The notes under the pieces are model-generated. The model was not told where the DNA came from. It did no database searches and was given only the letters and a program-made list of their open reading frames with translations. Positions 52,299 to 62,963 of a stretch of DNA of 64,000 nt are shown piece by piece. Made by a program: the position numbers and the translations under genes. Position 1 is the stretch's first letter; each line of letters begins with the position of its first letter. The stretch lies in NCBI GenBank assembly GCA_039586815.1, contig JBDHJR010000008.1, positions 1-64,000 of the forward strand. Reading direction: 5' to 3'. This DNA is from WVYX01 sp039586815 (GTDB lineage Bacteria; Gemmatimonadota; Gemmatimonadetes; Gemmatimonadales; GWC2-71-9).

Positions 52299-52603
52299 TG
52301 CCGGATAAGCCTAGTCGTAACGAAGACGAGTACTTCGCCAAGCAGTCGGCCGAGCTGATCAAGGCGCGTAAAGAGCGGGCGCAGGGCGAGGCAGAGGTGG
52401 CGCAGCGCCGCTCGCACTTCATGAAGTGCCCGAAGTGCGGTGCGGACTTGACCACTGAGGATTACCACGGCGTCCAGATAGACCGCTGTCCCGAATGCAA
52501 CGGCATGTGGCTGGACGCCGGCGAGGGCGAAGAGCTGCTGGCACGGGAGGATGCCGGGGTAATCAACATCTTCAAGTCGATCATGCGCGGCGTCGGCAGC
52601 TGA
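52298..52603 (+). CDS. Small TFIIB-type zinc-ribbon protein
   Basis: 101 residues. An N-terminal charged helix (about 8-38) precedes a zinc ribbon with Cys44, Cys47, Cys64 and Cys67, and the typical 'CPECNGMWLDAGEGEELL' text of zf-TFIIB family proteins. The function of the bacterial family is unknown. The ATG overlaps the stop of the BamE-like lipoprotein by 1 base, so translation is coupled. Confidence 0.88.
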   Translation: MPDKPSRNEDEYFAKQSAELIKARKERAQGEAEVAQRRSHFMKCPKCGADLTTEDYHGVQIDRCPECNGMWLDAGEGEELLAREDAGVINIFKSIMRGVGS

Positions 52604-52641
52604 GCCGGCCGCGCCCCATGAACCGGATCTTCCTCCCTCCC

Positions 52642-52657
52642 TGCGGAACCCTCCGCA
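52642..52657. other. Hairpin between zinc-ribbon gene and purF
   Basis: TGCGGA-ACCC-TCCGCA is a perfect 6-bp stem with a 4-base loop, 39 bases past the zinc-ribbon stop and 28 bases before purF. No T-run follows, so termination is doubtful and a purF leader element is possible. Confidence 0.4.
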
Positions 52658-52685
52658 AGGCTGACGTGTTCTCTCCGAGCGAACC

Positions 52686-54086
52686 ATGTGCGGCATCTTT
52701 GGCGTAGTCGGCGTCGAGCAGGCGGCTGAGCTCACCTACCTCGGGCTCTATGCCCTGCAGCACCGCGGGCAGGAGTCGGCGGGTATCGTGAGCATCGAAG
52801 CGGACGGCCATGCCAGTGTGCGGCGCGACATGGGGTTGGTGTCGGAGATCTTCCCACCCGAGGTGATCCGCCAGTTGCCCGGCTCGATAGCGATCGGCCA
52901 CACACGGTACTCCACCACGGGAAGCTCGGTGCTGGCCAATGCCCAGCCTGCGGTGGTGAACTATCACCACGGCGCGCTCACCCTGGCACACAACGGCAAC
53001 CTGACCAACGCCCAGGCTTTGCGCGAGGACCTGGTGCGCAAGGGCTCGATCTTCCAGTCCACGTCGGACTCCGAGGTCCTGATCCATCTCATCGCCCGGT
53101 CCGGCGCCCGCCAGCCCGAAGACCAGATCATGGACGCGCTGGAGCGGGTGGACGGCGCCTACACTCTGCTGCTCACGGTCGGCACGACCGTCTACGCCGT
53201 GGTAGACCCCAGGGGGTTCCGGCCGCTGGTGTTGGGCCGGCTGGGCGACGGTTGGGTGCTGGCCTCGGAGACCTGCGCGCTCGACATCGTGGGGGCGACG
53301 GCGGTACGCGAGCTCGAGCCCGGCGAGTGGCTGAAGATCGAGGACGGAAAGGTGGTGGACATGCCGAAGCTCAAGGCCAAACCACACCGTCGCTGCGTGT
53401 TCGAGCTGATCTACTTCTCGCGCCCCGACAGCGTGGTGTTCGGGGAGTCGGTCGACCGCGTGCGCCGTGAGCTGGGGCGCCAGCTGGCGCGGGAGCACCC
53501 CGTTCCAGACGCCGACTGCGTGTTCTCGGTGCCCGACTCGTCCAACGCCATGGCGCTGGGGTTCGCCGAGGAGAGCGGGATCGACCTGGAGCACGGCCTC
53601 ATCCGCAACCACTACGTGGGCCGCACGTTCATCAATCCCGGACAGACCAGCCGCACCGCCAAGGTGCGCATCAAGTTCAATCCGGTGAAGGACGTCATCG
53701 AGGGGAAGCGCGTGGTGGTGGTGGACGACTCCATCGTGCGGGGCACGACCTCACGCGCTCTGATGCAGATGATCCGCCAGGCCGGGGCCAGTGAAGTCCA
53801 CCTGCGCATCGCGTCCCATCCCATCACCGGCCCCTGCCTCTACGGTATCGACACGCCGCGGCGTGAGGAGTTGATCGCGGCGAAGCACTCGGTGCAGGAG
53901 ATCCGCGAGCACCTGGGAGTGGACACCTTGGGCTACCTGTCGCTCGAGGGCATGCTCACGGCCGCCGGCAGCACCGAGCGCTTCTGTCACGCCTGTTTCT
54001 CGGGCGACTACCCCACCGAGGTTCCGCAGGACCAACAGGAAAGCCGCACGGCATCAGGCGAGCAGGTCACGGCGCTGATGGAGTGA
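52686..54086 (+). CDS. purF: Amidophosphoribosyltransferase
   Basis: 466 residues. Cys2 is the glutaminase nucleophile directly after the initiator Met (MCGIFGVVG), so no propeptide is present. 'YALQHRGQESAGI' and 'TRYSTTG' belong to the glutaminase half, and 'VVVVDDSIVRGTTSRALM' is the PRPP loop. Cys residues in 'RRCVFELIYF', 'TGPCLYGID' and 'FCHACFSG' are placed like the 4Fe-4S ligands of the Bacillus-type enzyme. It is the first committed step of purine synthesis and stands 82 bases after its neighbour. Confidence 0.97.
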   Translation: MCGIFGVVGVEQAAELTYLGLYALQHRGQESAGIVSIEADGHASVRRDMGLVSEIFPPEVIRQLPGSIAIGHTRYSTTGSSVLANAQPAVVNYHHGALTLAHNGNLTNAQALREDLVRKGSIFQSTSDSEVLIHLIARSGARQPEDQIMDALERVDGAYTLLLTVGTTVYAVVDPRGFRPLVLGRLGDGWVLASETCALDIVGATAVRELEPGEWLKIEDGKVVDMPKLKAKPHRRCVFELIYFSRPDSVVFGESVDRVRRELGRQLAREHPVPDADCVFSVPDSSNAMALGFAEESGIDLEHGLIRNHYVGRTFINPGQTSRTAKVRIKFNPVKDVIEGKRVVVVDDSIVRGTTSRALMQMIRQAGASEVHLRIASHPITGPCLYGIDTPRREELIAAKHSVQEIREHLGVDTLGYLSLEGMLTAAGSTERFCHACFSGDYPTEVPQDQQESRTASGEQVTALME

Positions 54087-54154
54087 TCCGCGCCCCCCCT
54101 ACCCTCCACACGCACCCCACGTAATCTTCATGGCGGCTTCACGTCGGGCCCTCA

Positions 54155-54167
54155 GTTTCTAGGAAAC
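54155..54167. other. Palindrome upstream of ppdK
   Basis: GTTTC-TAG-GAAAC, a perfect 5-bp inverted repeat 23 bases before the ppdK start in the 104-bp gap after purF. It is a possible operator. No clear -35/-10 pair was found nearby. Confidence 0.35.
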
Positions 54168-54190
54168 ACACTCCGGGTAGGGACGGGACG

Positions 54191-56812
<2,622 letters not shown>

Positions 56813-57083
56813 CCCCCGGCTGCCGGAATGGCGCAACCCGCTCCGTCACCACGCGCCTCCCGTTTCTTGCTCGCCCGGGAGCCCGAGTTCTGCGTCGGGG
56901 GGTCGGCCGCAGCGCGATCAGGGGTTTTCCACATTGGAAGCCGCGGGGCGAGGCGCCAGCCAGTCCAGATCTCATAAGGGACTTTAGCCGCACTGAGGAT
57001 CGTATTACACAACAAGCGTTTACAGCGCAGCACTTCAGGGACTAATGCGCTTGAGCCAATCTGACCTGCTGCCTCGAAATTGT
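56813..57083. other. Non-coding stretch after ppdK
   Basis: No gene is supported here. A minus-strand open frame (56743-57033) overlaps the end of ppdK but has no ribosome-binding site, family signature or sensible composition. The part 56960-57050 is less GC-rich than its surroundings and contains AGGGACT twice. No convincing terminator for ppdK was found. Confidence 0.5.
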
Positions 57084-57120
57084 GAAGAAAGCGGCCCCTC
57101 CGCCTCAGCGAAGGGGCCGC
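57084..57120 (-). terminator. Terminator of tmRNA gene
   Basis: GCGGCCCCT (57091-57099) and AGGGGCCGC (57112-57120) form a perfect 9-bp stem. On the minus strand it is followed by TTTCTTC. It lies 8 bases past the tmRNA 3' end. Confidence 0.85.
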
Positions 57121-57128
57121 TCCTGCAA

Positions 57129-57483
57129 TGGAGGCGCGGGGAATCGAACCCCGGTCCGAGCCTCGCTCCGGATCCGCGTCTACGTGCGTAGGCTGCGCTT
57201 GAGGTCTCCGTCGACTGGCGCCCAGCCGGCCAAATCGGCGGACAAGCCTTCTAAAGCTCTCACGTTGCGTGCGAAGGCGTCACGCCGCGCCAGCCCGAAT
57301 TTGCGATACCCGCGTGCCGCCTCGGGCGGGCTACCTCGCGGGCAGGTGCTGTAAGCAGAGCTTACGCAGCCAGAGCCAAGTCAGTATTGGCAGTTTTAAA
57401 GTCCCCAGTGATTTGACCAGGACACCGGGAATCCTGGACACGCTGCGAAACCATCACCAAACCCGTCGAAGCCAGTCGCCCCC
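57129..57483 (-). ncRNA. ssrA: Transfer-messenger RNA (tmRNA)
   Basis: About 355 nt. The 5' end GGGGGCGACTGGCTTCGACG pairs with the 3' end CGCCTCC plus discriminator A through a 7-bp acceptor stem with one G-U pair. The T-arm text GGGGTTCGATTCCCC is present at 57137-57152. The tag frame is at 57362-57391 on the minus strand and encodes ANTDLALAA with a TAA stop and GCC as resume codon. The 3' CCA is not encoded and would be added. A terminator follows, and a TATCTT box about 30 bases before the mature 5' end may be the -10 element of a short precursor. It rescues stalled ribosomes with SmpB, which is not in this window. Confidence 0.95.
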
Positions 57484-57517
57484 TTCCCTGCTCGGGTACC
57501 CAAGAAAGATACGCAGC

Positions 57518-57547
57518 GCCCGGAGGCGCCAGCAAGCGCCTCCGGGC
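57518..57547 (-). terminator. Terminator of the dus-larB-diguanylate cyclase operon
   Basis: GCCCGGAGGCGC and GCGCCTCCGGGC form a perfect 12-bp stem with a 6-base loop, 28 bases past the stop at 57575. The minus-strand sequence that follows contains TATCTTTCTT, which may also supply the tmRNA promoter. Confidence 0.8.
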
Positions 57548-57574
57548 ACCTCGAACTCCAATGTCCTAGGCCGG

Positions 57575-59017
57575 TTAGGCCGAAGGGGCCCTACTCCCCG
57601 TCCCGGAGGCTGCCTCGACCCGATTGCGACCCCTGCTCTTGGCCTGATACAGCGCGGAATCGGCCGACGGCAGCAGGTTCTGGAGGTCCGCCACCGTCTG
57701 GGGATAGGCGGCCACGCCGAAGGAGCAGGTGATCTTGAGCTCGGCGCCGGACCATGGCACGACCGAGGCCTCCACCGACTTGCGGATGCGCTCTGCCACG
57801 TCCATTGCTGGCTGCAGCGGCGTGTGCGGCAGCCAGATGGCGAATTCCTCGCCCCCTATGCGGGCCGCCACGTCGTCGTCGCGCAATGCCTGCCGGAACA
57901 GCCGCGCCACGTGCTTGAGAGCCGCGTCGCCCGCGGCGTGCCCGTGGTTGTCGTTCACGCGCTTGAAGTGGTCGATGTCCACGCACAGCAGGGTGCCCGG
58001 CTCGGTGCCCCAGTTCTTCAGCGCCTCGTCCAGCGCGGCGCGGTTGGGCAACTGGGTCAGCCGGTCGGTCATCGCCTGGGTCTCGGCCGCCCTCACCTTG
58101 ACCGCGTTGTTGAGCCGCGGCCCGGCATCCACCGCGAGGAACGCTATCCGCTCTTGCACACTGGGTTCGAGCTTGTGCGGGGGGCCGAACACCACGAGTG
58201 CCCCGCACCCCTCTGCCCCGTCATGCAACGGGAACGCCGTGCCGGACTCGGAGCGGCGCCTTCTATCCGAGCGCGACCGGCCGAACAGGTCGTCCGGTGA
58301 GGCACCCACCACGGGGATGTCACCGGAACACGCCCTGCCGACCGCCGAGTCGGGACTCACCCGGAGCCCCAGCAGTCTCCGGTCCCCCTGGCGGGAGATG
58401 GCCACAACGCTCGCTTCGGTGACCGCCGGGTCGCGCAGCACAACGGCGGCAGTCCGCCCGGTGAGGCCGCGCACCGACTCGCACAACCCGAACGAGATGG
58501 CCTCGACGGACTCCGCCCCCATGACCATCCAGTCGGGCGCCCCGGCCAGATCGCCGTACGCGTGGAACTCGCGCAACCGCTCCACCCTGAGCTCCGCGAG
58601 GAAAGCGCGCAGGTCCTCGGCCACCTTGCGCACATCCTCGGGGCCGGCGGTGTCGAACGCCAGCACCACTGCACTGCCGATCTGCCCATCCCCCACGGCT
58701 ACGATGACGTTTCCCTCGCGCACCACGTGCTCCCGCCCGTCCGCCAGGGAGAGCCGCGCCGTAGCCAGCGCTCGCTCGACCAGGGCATCGGGGGGTGGGG
58801 GCTCGCCGACGGACAGCACGGGCTCGCCGTCGGGCACAACCAGGCACGCGGCCGCGGCGCGGTTGGCCCGCCGTAGCAGGTCGACCACGTGCGGAACGTC
58901 GGCCGGCATGAGCTCGGGGCCAATCCCACCCATGCGGCGACGTTGCCACCAGGCGCGGGCAACCGCGCCGAGCAGCAGGCCCAGCACGAGTCCCAGGAGC
59001 AGAGGCCAGAGTGTCAT
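57575..59017 (-). CDS. Membrane-anchored diguanylate cyclase
   Basis: 480 residues. One N-terminal membrane span (about 4-24) is followed by a roughly 290-residue region that may hold a PAS/GAF-like sensor ('AAACLVVPDGEPVLSVGE', 'GALVVFGPPHKLEPSVQERI'), then a GGDEF domain. The active-site motif is GGEEF starting at residue 388, and the product-inhibition site RxxD is R379-D382 (RDDD, 5 residues upstream). It is therefore expected to make c-di-GMP from two GTP with feedback control. It overlaps larB by 4 bases (ATGA) and ends its operon. The HD-GYP-like protein at 37.9-39.4 kb is a possible counterpart, with degenerate residues. Confidence 0.93.
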   Translation of the reverse strand: MTLWPLLLGLVLGLLLGAVARAWWQRRRMGGIGPELMPADVPHVVDLLRRANRAAAACLVVPDGEPVLSVGEPPPPDALVERALATARLSLADGREHVVREGNVIVAVGDGQIGSAVVLAFDTAGPEDVRKVAEDLRAFLAELRVERLREFHAYGDLAGAPDWMVMGAESVEAISFGLCESVRGLTGRTAAVVLRDPAVTEASVVAISRQGDRRLLGLRVSPDSAVGRACSGDIPVVGASPDDLFGRSRSDRRRRSESGTAFPLHDGAEGCGALVVFGPPHKLEPSVQERIAFLAVDAGPRLNNAVKVRAAETQAMTDRLTQLPNRAALDEALKNWGTEPGTLLCVDIDHFKRVNDNHGHAAGDAALKHVARLFRQALRDDDVAARIGGEEFAIWLPHTPLQPAMDVAERIRKSVEASVVPWSGAELKITCSFGVAAYPQTVADLQNLLPSADSALYQAKSRGRNRVEAASGTGSRAPSA

Positions 59018-59769
59018 GAGGAAAGGTGGTTGATGCGGGATGCCGCCACCGCGGCACCGAATCCATTGTCGATGTTCACGACGACCACGCCGGAGGCACA
59101 GGAATTGAGCATTGCGAGCAATGCCGAAATCCCCTCGAAGGCGGCTCCGTAGCCCACGCTGGTCGGGACAGCAATCACGGGCACTTTCACCATTCCTCCC
59201 ACGACACTGGCCAGGGCGCCATCCATGCCTGCGACAACTATGAGGACTGAAGCCTCATTGAGCAACTCCGACTGCCGCAGGATGCGGTGAATGCCGGCGA
59301 CCCCCACATCGGCCAGAACCTCTACCCGGTTTCCCATGGCGCGTGCCACGACGGCGGCTTCCTCGGCCACCGGGAGATCCGAGGTGCCGGCCGTCACTAC
59401 CAGGATCATGCCGGCCGCAGCGGGCGGTGGCTGATCGGGCGCCAGGTGCACGGTCCTCGCGAGCTCGTTCACCTCCACCCGGGGGAACCGCTCTCGCAGC
59501 GCGCCGCGCACCGGGCCCTCGGCCCGGGTTGCCAGGAAGGTGCCCGAGCCGGCCTCGAGCGACTCACAAATCCCGACCACCTGCTCGACCGTCTTGCCCT
59601 GGCACAACACCACCTCCGGGAACCCCTGGATCAGAGGTCGCAGGTGATCCACCTGGGCATACGGAAGTTCGTCTATGGGGAATCGACTCAGCTGCTTGAG
59701 AGCCTGCTCGGGAGACAGCTCCCCCCGGGAGACCTGCTCGACGAGGGCGCGGAGCCGTTCCTCGCTCAC
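59014..59769 (-). CDS. larB: LarB-type nicotinate adenine dinucleotide carboxylase/hydrolase
   Basis: 251 residues from GTG 59769 (GTGA overlap with the dus stop). The frame to 59889 lies inside dus. 'LSPEQALKQLSRFPIDELPYAQVDHLRPLIQGFPEVVLCQGKT' is the LarB N-domain, and the C-part is an AIR-carboxylase-like fold ('VTAGTSDLPVAEEAAVVAR', 'VAGMDGALASVVGGMVKVPVIAVPTSVGYGA'). LarB starts synthesis of the nickel-pincer cofactor with LarC and LarE. Neither of these nor lactate racemase is in the window. Confidence 0.93.
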   Translation of the reverse strand: MSEERLRALVEQVSRGELSPEQALKQLSRFPIDELPYAQVDHLRPLIQGFPEVVLCQGKTVEQVVGICESLEAGSGTFLATRAEGPVRGALRERFPRVEVNELARTVHLAPDQPPPAAAGMILVVTAGTSDLPVAEEAAVVARAMGNRVEVLADVGVAGIHRILRQSELLNEASVLIVVAGMDGALASVVGGMVKVPVIAVPTSVGYGAAFEGISALLAMLNSCASGVVVVNIDNGFGAAVAASRINHLSS

Positions 59770-60749
59770 CCGACGGCCTGAAAGGGCTCCAGGTACTCGC
59801 GGAAGACCCGCTCGATCTCGGCCATCGACTCGATCTGGTGCAGGCGCTGGCGCAGGGCGGCCGCGCGCGGCAGGCCGCGCACGTACCACCCCAGGTGCTT
59901 GCGGAACTCGATAGCGGTGCGGCGGTCGTCGCCCTGGATCTCGACCTGGAGCCGCGCGTGCCGCAGTGCCACCGCGAAGCGCTCGGCCGCTGCGGGTGCC
60001 GGGCGAGGCGCCTTGCCATCGAGCAGCGCACGCGCCTGTTGGAACAGCCAGGGGTTGCCGAAGGACCCGCGCGCGATCATGACGCCGTCGCAGCCGGTCT
60101 CACGCCTCATGCGCACCACGTCCTCGGCGGTCTTGACGTCGCCGTTGCCGATGACGGGGATCTCCAGGGCGCGCTTCACGGCCGCGATCTCCTCCCACCG
60201 GGCGTGCCCCTCGTACATCTGCGTGCGGGTGCGCGGGTGCAGCGCGAGCGCCTGCGCCCCGGCATCCTGGCAGCGCAGCGCGATCGCAACCGGGTCGCGG
60301 GTCGGCTCGTCCCAGCCGCTGCGGATCTTCACGGTGACCGGCACACGCACCGCGGCTCGCACCCTGCGGATGATGTCCTGAACCAAGTCCAGATCCTTGA
60401 GGCACCCCGACCCGCCGTTGCGCCTCACGACCTTCTTGACCGGGCACCCGAAGTTGATGTCGATGAAGTCGGGACCGTAGTGCTGCTCCACCAGCGCGGC
60501 CGCCTCGGCCATGGCGTCGGCCTCGGCACCGTACAGCTGTATCCCTATGGGACGCTCCTCCGGCGTGAAGTACGCTCCGTCGTGCACGCTCTCGACGCCC
60601 CGCCTGAGTCCCTCGGACGACAGGAACTCCGACACGACCACGTCGGCTCCGAATGAGCGGCACAGGCGCCGAAACGGAGGCTCCGAAACCCCGGCCATGG
60701 GAGCCAGGAAGAGCGGTACGTTTGCGCGCACGGGATACGGAAATGCCAT
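59766..60749 (-). CDS. dus: tRNA-dihydrouridine synthase
   Basis: 327 residues, DusB-like length. The flavin/TIM-barrel motifs are 'PLFLAPMAGVSEPPFRRLCRSFGAD', 'IDINFGCPVKKVVRRNGGSGCLKD' with the catalytic Cys, 'PVTVKIRSGWDEP', 'LALHPRTRTQMYEGHARWE', 'IPVIGNGDVKTAEDV' and 'GVMIARGSFGNPWLF'. It reduces uridines in the tRNA D-loop. The ATG is 9 bases past its -10 box, so the transcript has almost no leader. It is the first gene of dus-larB-cyclase. Confidence 0.95.
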   Translation of the reverse strand: MAFPYPVRANVPLFLAPMAGVSEPPFRRLCRSFGADVVVSEFLSSEGLRRGVESVHDGAYFTPEERPIGIQLYGAEADAMAEAAALVEQHYGPDFIDINFGCPVKKVVRRNGGSGCLKDLDLVQDIIRRVRAAVRVPVTVKIRSGWDEPTRDPVAIALRCQDAGAQALALHPRTRTQMYEGHARWEEIAAVKRALEIPVIGNGDVKTAEDVVRMRRETGCDGVMIARGSFGNPWLFQQARALLDGKAPRPAPAAAERFAVALRHARLQVEIQGDDRRTAIEFRKHLGWYVRGLPRAAALRQRLHQIESMAEIERVFREYLEPFQAVG

Positions 60750-60758
60750 AATAGAGCG

Positions 60759-60787
60759 AACTTAACGAGCCCCGGACCCACCGGCAA
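60759..60787 (-). promoter_or_regulatory. dus promoter, nearly leaderless
   Basis: On the minus strand: TTGCCG, 17-base spacer, TAAGTT. The expected start of transcription is 2-3 bases before the dus ATG (60749). The -35 box is the same hexamer as in the truA promoter. Confidence 0.5.
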
Positions 60788-60796
60788 CCAAACGGT

Positions 60797-60826
60797 TTGA
60801 CAGCCTCACCGGCGGTCCGTTACGTT
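60797..60826 (+). promoter_or_regulatory. Promoter of the PTS IIA gene
   Basis: TTGACA (60797-60802), 18-base spacer, TACGTT (60821-60826), back to back with the dus promoter. It gives a leader of about 25 bases without a clear ribosome-binding site. Confidence 0.55.
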
Positions 60827-60858
60827 TCGCGGTCCTTCCACAACTGACCACGACTATC

Positions 60859-61311
60859 ATGCATCTAAAAGAATTCTTCGCTCCTGACGCCATCTCGCTG
60901 AAGCTGGAAGGCTCGGAGAAAGACGAGATCCTGAAGGAACTCATCACGCTGCTGAAGCTGGACGAGAAGTCCGAGACGATGCTGTACAAGATGCTGAAGC
61001 GGCGAGAGAACCTCGGGTCCACCGGAATCGGACGTGGTATCGCCATTCCCCACTGCCGCTCGCTGGTGGTGAACCGACTGAGGGTCGCGTTCGGCCGCAG
61101 GGCCGACGGCGTGGACTTCAAGGCAATCGACGACAAGCCCGTGTTCGACTTCTTCCTCATCGTCGCTCCGCCCCTGGAAGTCTCGAACCAGTACCTCCCG
61201 GTGCTGGGGAAGATCGCCCAGTTTGCCAAGGAGCCGGACGTGCCGGACAGGCTGGGAGAACTCGACTCGCCGGAGCAGTTCCTCCAGCTGTTGGACGAGA
61301 AGGGCGTCTAG
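60859..61311 (+). CDS. PTS IIA-type (PtsN-like) phosphocarrier protein
   Basis: 150 residues of the fructose/mannitol PTS EIIA fold. The phospho-acceptor is His65 in 'GRGIAIPHCR', and 'MLYKMLKRRENLGSTGIG' is typical of the family. No membrane IIBC components or HPr/EI genes are near. A single such gene usually serves a regulatory (PtsN-like, nitrogen or potassium) role rather than sugar uptake. It is a monocistronic plus-strand gene, with the guaA end convergent 82 bases downstream. Confidence 0.88.
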   Translation: MHLKEFFAPDAISLKLEGSEKDEILKELITLLKLDEKSETMLYKMLKRRENLGSTGIGRGIAIPHCRSLVVNRLRVAFGRRADGVDFKAIDDKPVFDFFLIVAPPLEVSNQYLPVLGKIAQFAKEPDVPDRLGELDSPEQFLQLLDEKGV

Positions 61312-61350
61312 GAGCCGAGAACAGAGGACGGTACTTCAGCCTGTCGTACC

Positions 61351-61371
61351 CTTCCCCGTTCCCCCTTCCCC
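61351..61371. repeat. Heptanucleotide repeat, 3 units, between convergent genes
   Basis: CTTCCCC GTTCCCC CTTCCCC, differing at one base from the meaB and HD-hydrolase copies. It is located 40 bases after the PTS IIA stop and 22 bases before the guaA stop, in non-coding DNA. Confidence 0.75.
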
Positions 61372-61393
61372 GGGGCGGTGGGCGGCGGTGGTG

Positions 61394-62953
61394 CTACTCC
61401 CACTCGATGGTGGCGGGCGGCTTCGAGCTGACGTCGTAGACGACCCGATTCACACCGCTCACTTCGTTGATGATGCGGTTGGCGATCTGCCCGATCACAT
61501 CGGGCGGGAAGGGATACCAGTCGGCGGTCATGCCGTCGGTGCTGGTCACCGCGCGTAGGGCAACCACGTTCTCGTAGGTGCGGGCGTCGCCCATCACCCC
61601 CACAGCCTGCACCGGAAGCAGCACGGCAAAGGCCTGCCAGATGTCGTCGTAGCAGCCGGCGCGGCGGATCTCCTCCAGGTAGATCGAGTCCGCCTCCTGC
61701 AGCACCCTGATGCGCTCCTCAGTGACGGGACCGAGAATGCGCACCGCCAGGCCCGGACCGGGGAACGGGTGGCGTCCCACGATCTCCTCCGGTAACCCCA
61801 GCTCGCGCCCCACCTGGCGCACCTCGTCCTTGAACAGCTCGCGCAACGGTTCGATCAGCTCGAACGGCAGATCGGGCCGCAGCCCGCCCACGTTGTGGTG
61901 GGTCTTGATGGTGACGGAGGGGCCACCACGCGGCGACAGCGACTCGATCACATCGGGGTAGAGGGTGCCTTGCACCAGATAGCCCACACCCTTCCCTACC
62001 TCCTGTGCCGCTTCCTCGAAGACGTCGATAAAGGTGTGCCCGATGATGCGGCGCTTCTCCTCCGGGTCTTCCACGTCGCGCAGGCGCTCGAGGAACTGTG
62101 CAGAGGCGTTGACCGACCGCAGGTCTATGCCGAGAGCCGAGCCAAACACTCGCTCCACGTACTCCGCCTCGTGCAGCCGCAGCAGTCCGTGATCTACGAA
62201 TATGCAGGTGAGCCGATCCCCCAGGGCACGGTGGACCAGCACGGCAGCGACGGCGGAATCCACGCCGCCCGAGAGGCCGCAGATCGCATGCCCTTTGGCA
62301 CCCACGCGCTCGCGTATCGCCTCCACCTGCTCCGCGATGAAGTGCCCGGCGGTCCAGTCGGGCGTGCAGCGGCAGATCTGGAACAGGAAGTTGCTGAGGA
62401 TCTCTCCGCCGCGGGGCGTGTGGTGTACCTCCGGGTGAAACTGCACCCCGTACAGGCGCCGCCCCGCATGGGCGAATGCCGCGATCGGGCTGTTGACGCT
62501 GGAGGCGCCCACCTCGAAGCCATCCGCCAGGCCGGTCATCCGATCACCGTGGCTCATCCACACGTGGGACCGCTCGCCCGGCTCGAACCCCCCGAACAGC
62601 TCCCCCGGATCGCGAATCTCGATCTCGGCACGCCCGTATTCCCGCTCCCCCGCGGGCTCCACCGTGCCCCCGGCGGCCAGATTGAGCAGACCCATTCCGT
62701 AGCACACTCCGAGAATGGGGGTCTCGAGATCGGCGAATCCCTGCGGCAGCTGCGGAGCCCCCTCCTCGTACACAGAGCGGGGACCGCCGGAGAGGATGAT
62801 CCCCTTGGGGTGCAGTGCCCGGACCTCTTCCACCGATGCGGGCGGCGGGTGGATCTCGCAGTACACGTGCGACTCCCGCACGCGCCGGGCAATCAGCTGC
62901 GTGTACTGCGAGCCGTAGTCCAGAATAAGGATGCCGTTGGAGAGATCCGTCAT
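61394..62953 (-). CDS. guaA: GMP synthase (glutamine-hydrolysing)
   Basis: 519 residues from ATG 62953. An upstream frame to 63130 lies inside proS. The glutaminase triad is Cys84 (GVCYGMGL), His173 and Glu175 (FHPEVHH). The ATP pyrophosphatase P-loop SGGVDS lies at about residues 228-233. The C-terminal dimer domain ends 'SSKPPATIEWE', as in all GuaA. It aminates XMP to GMP. It follows proS by 10 bases, probably on the same transcript, and together with purB, purC and purF puts four purine genes in the window. Confidence 0.97.
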   Translation of the reverse strand: MTDLSNGILILDYGSQYTQLIARRVRESHVYCEIHPPPASVEEVRALHPKGIILSGGPRSVYEEGAPQLPQGFADLETPILGVCYGMGLLNLAAGGTVEPAGEREYGRAEIEIRDPGELFGGFEPGERSHVWMSHGDRMTGLADGFEVGASSVNSPIAAFAHAGRRLYGVQFHPEVHHTPRGGEILSNFLFQICRCTPDWTAGHFIAEQVEAIRERVGAKGHAICGLSGGVDSAVAAVLVHRALGDRLTCIFVDHGLLRLHEAEYVERVFGSALGIDLRSVNASAQFLERLRDVEDPEEKRRIIGHTFIDVFEEAAQEVGKGVGYLVQGTLYPDVIESLSPRGGPSVTIKTHHNVGGLRPDLPFELIEPLRELFKDEVRQVGRELGLPEEIVGRHPFPGPGLAVRILGPVTEERIRVLQEADSIYLEEIRRAGCYDDIWQAFAVLLPVQAVGVMGDARTYENVVALRAVTSTDGMTADWYPFPPDVIGQIANRIINEVSGVNRVVYDVSSKPPATIEWE

Positions 62954-62963
62954 GGACCCTCCC

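Noticed and set aside
57082..57354. Plus-strand open frame of 90 codons
   Set aside because: It is antisense to the tmRNA. Such 'GNRTP' type frames are a known artefact of translating the complement of tRNA-like 3' ends.
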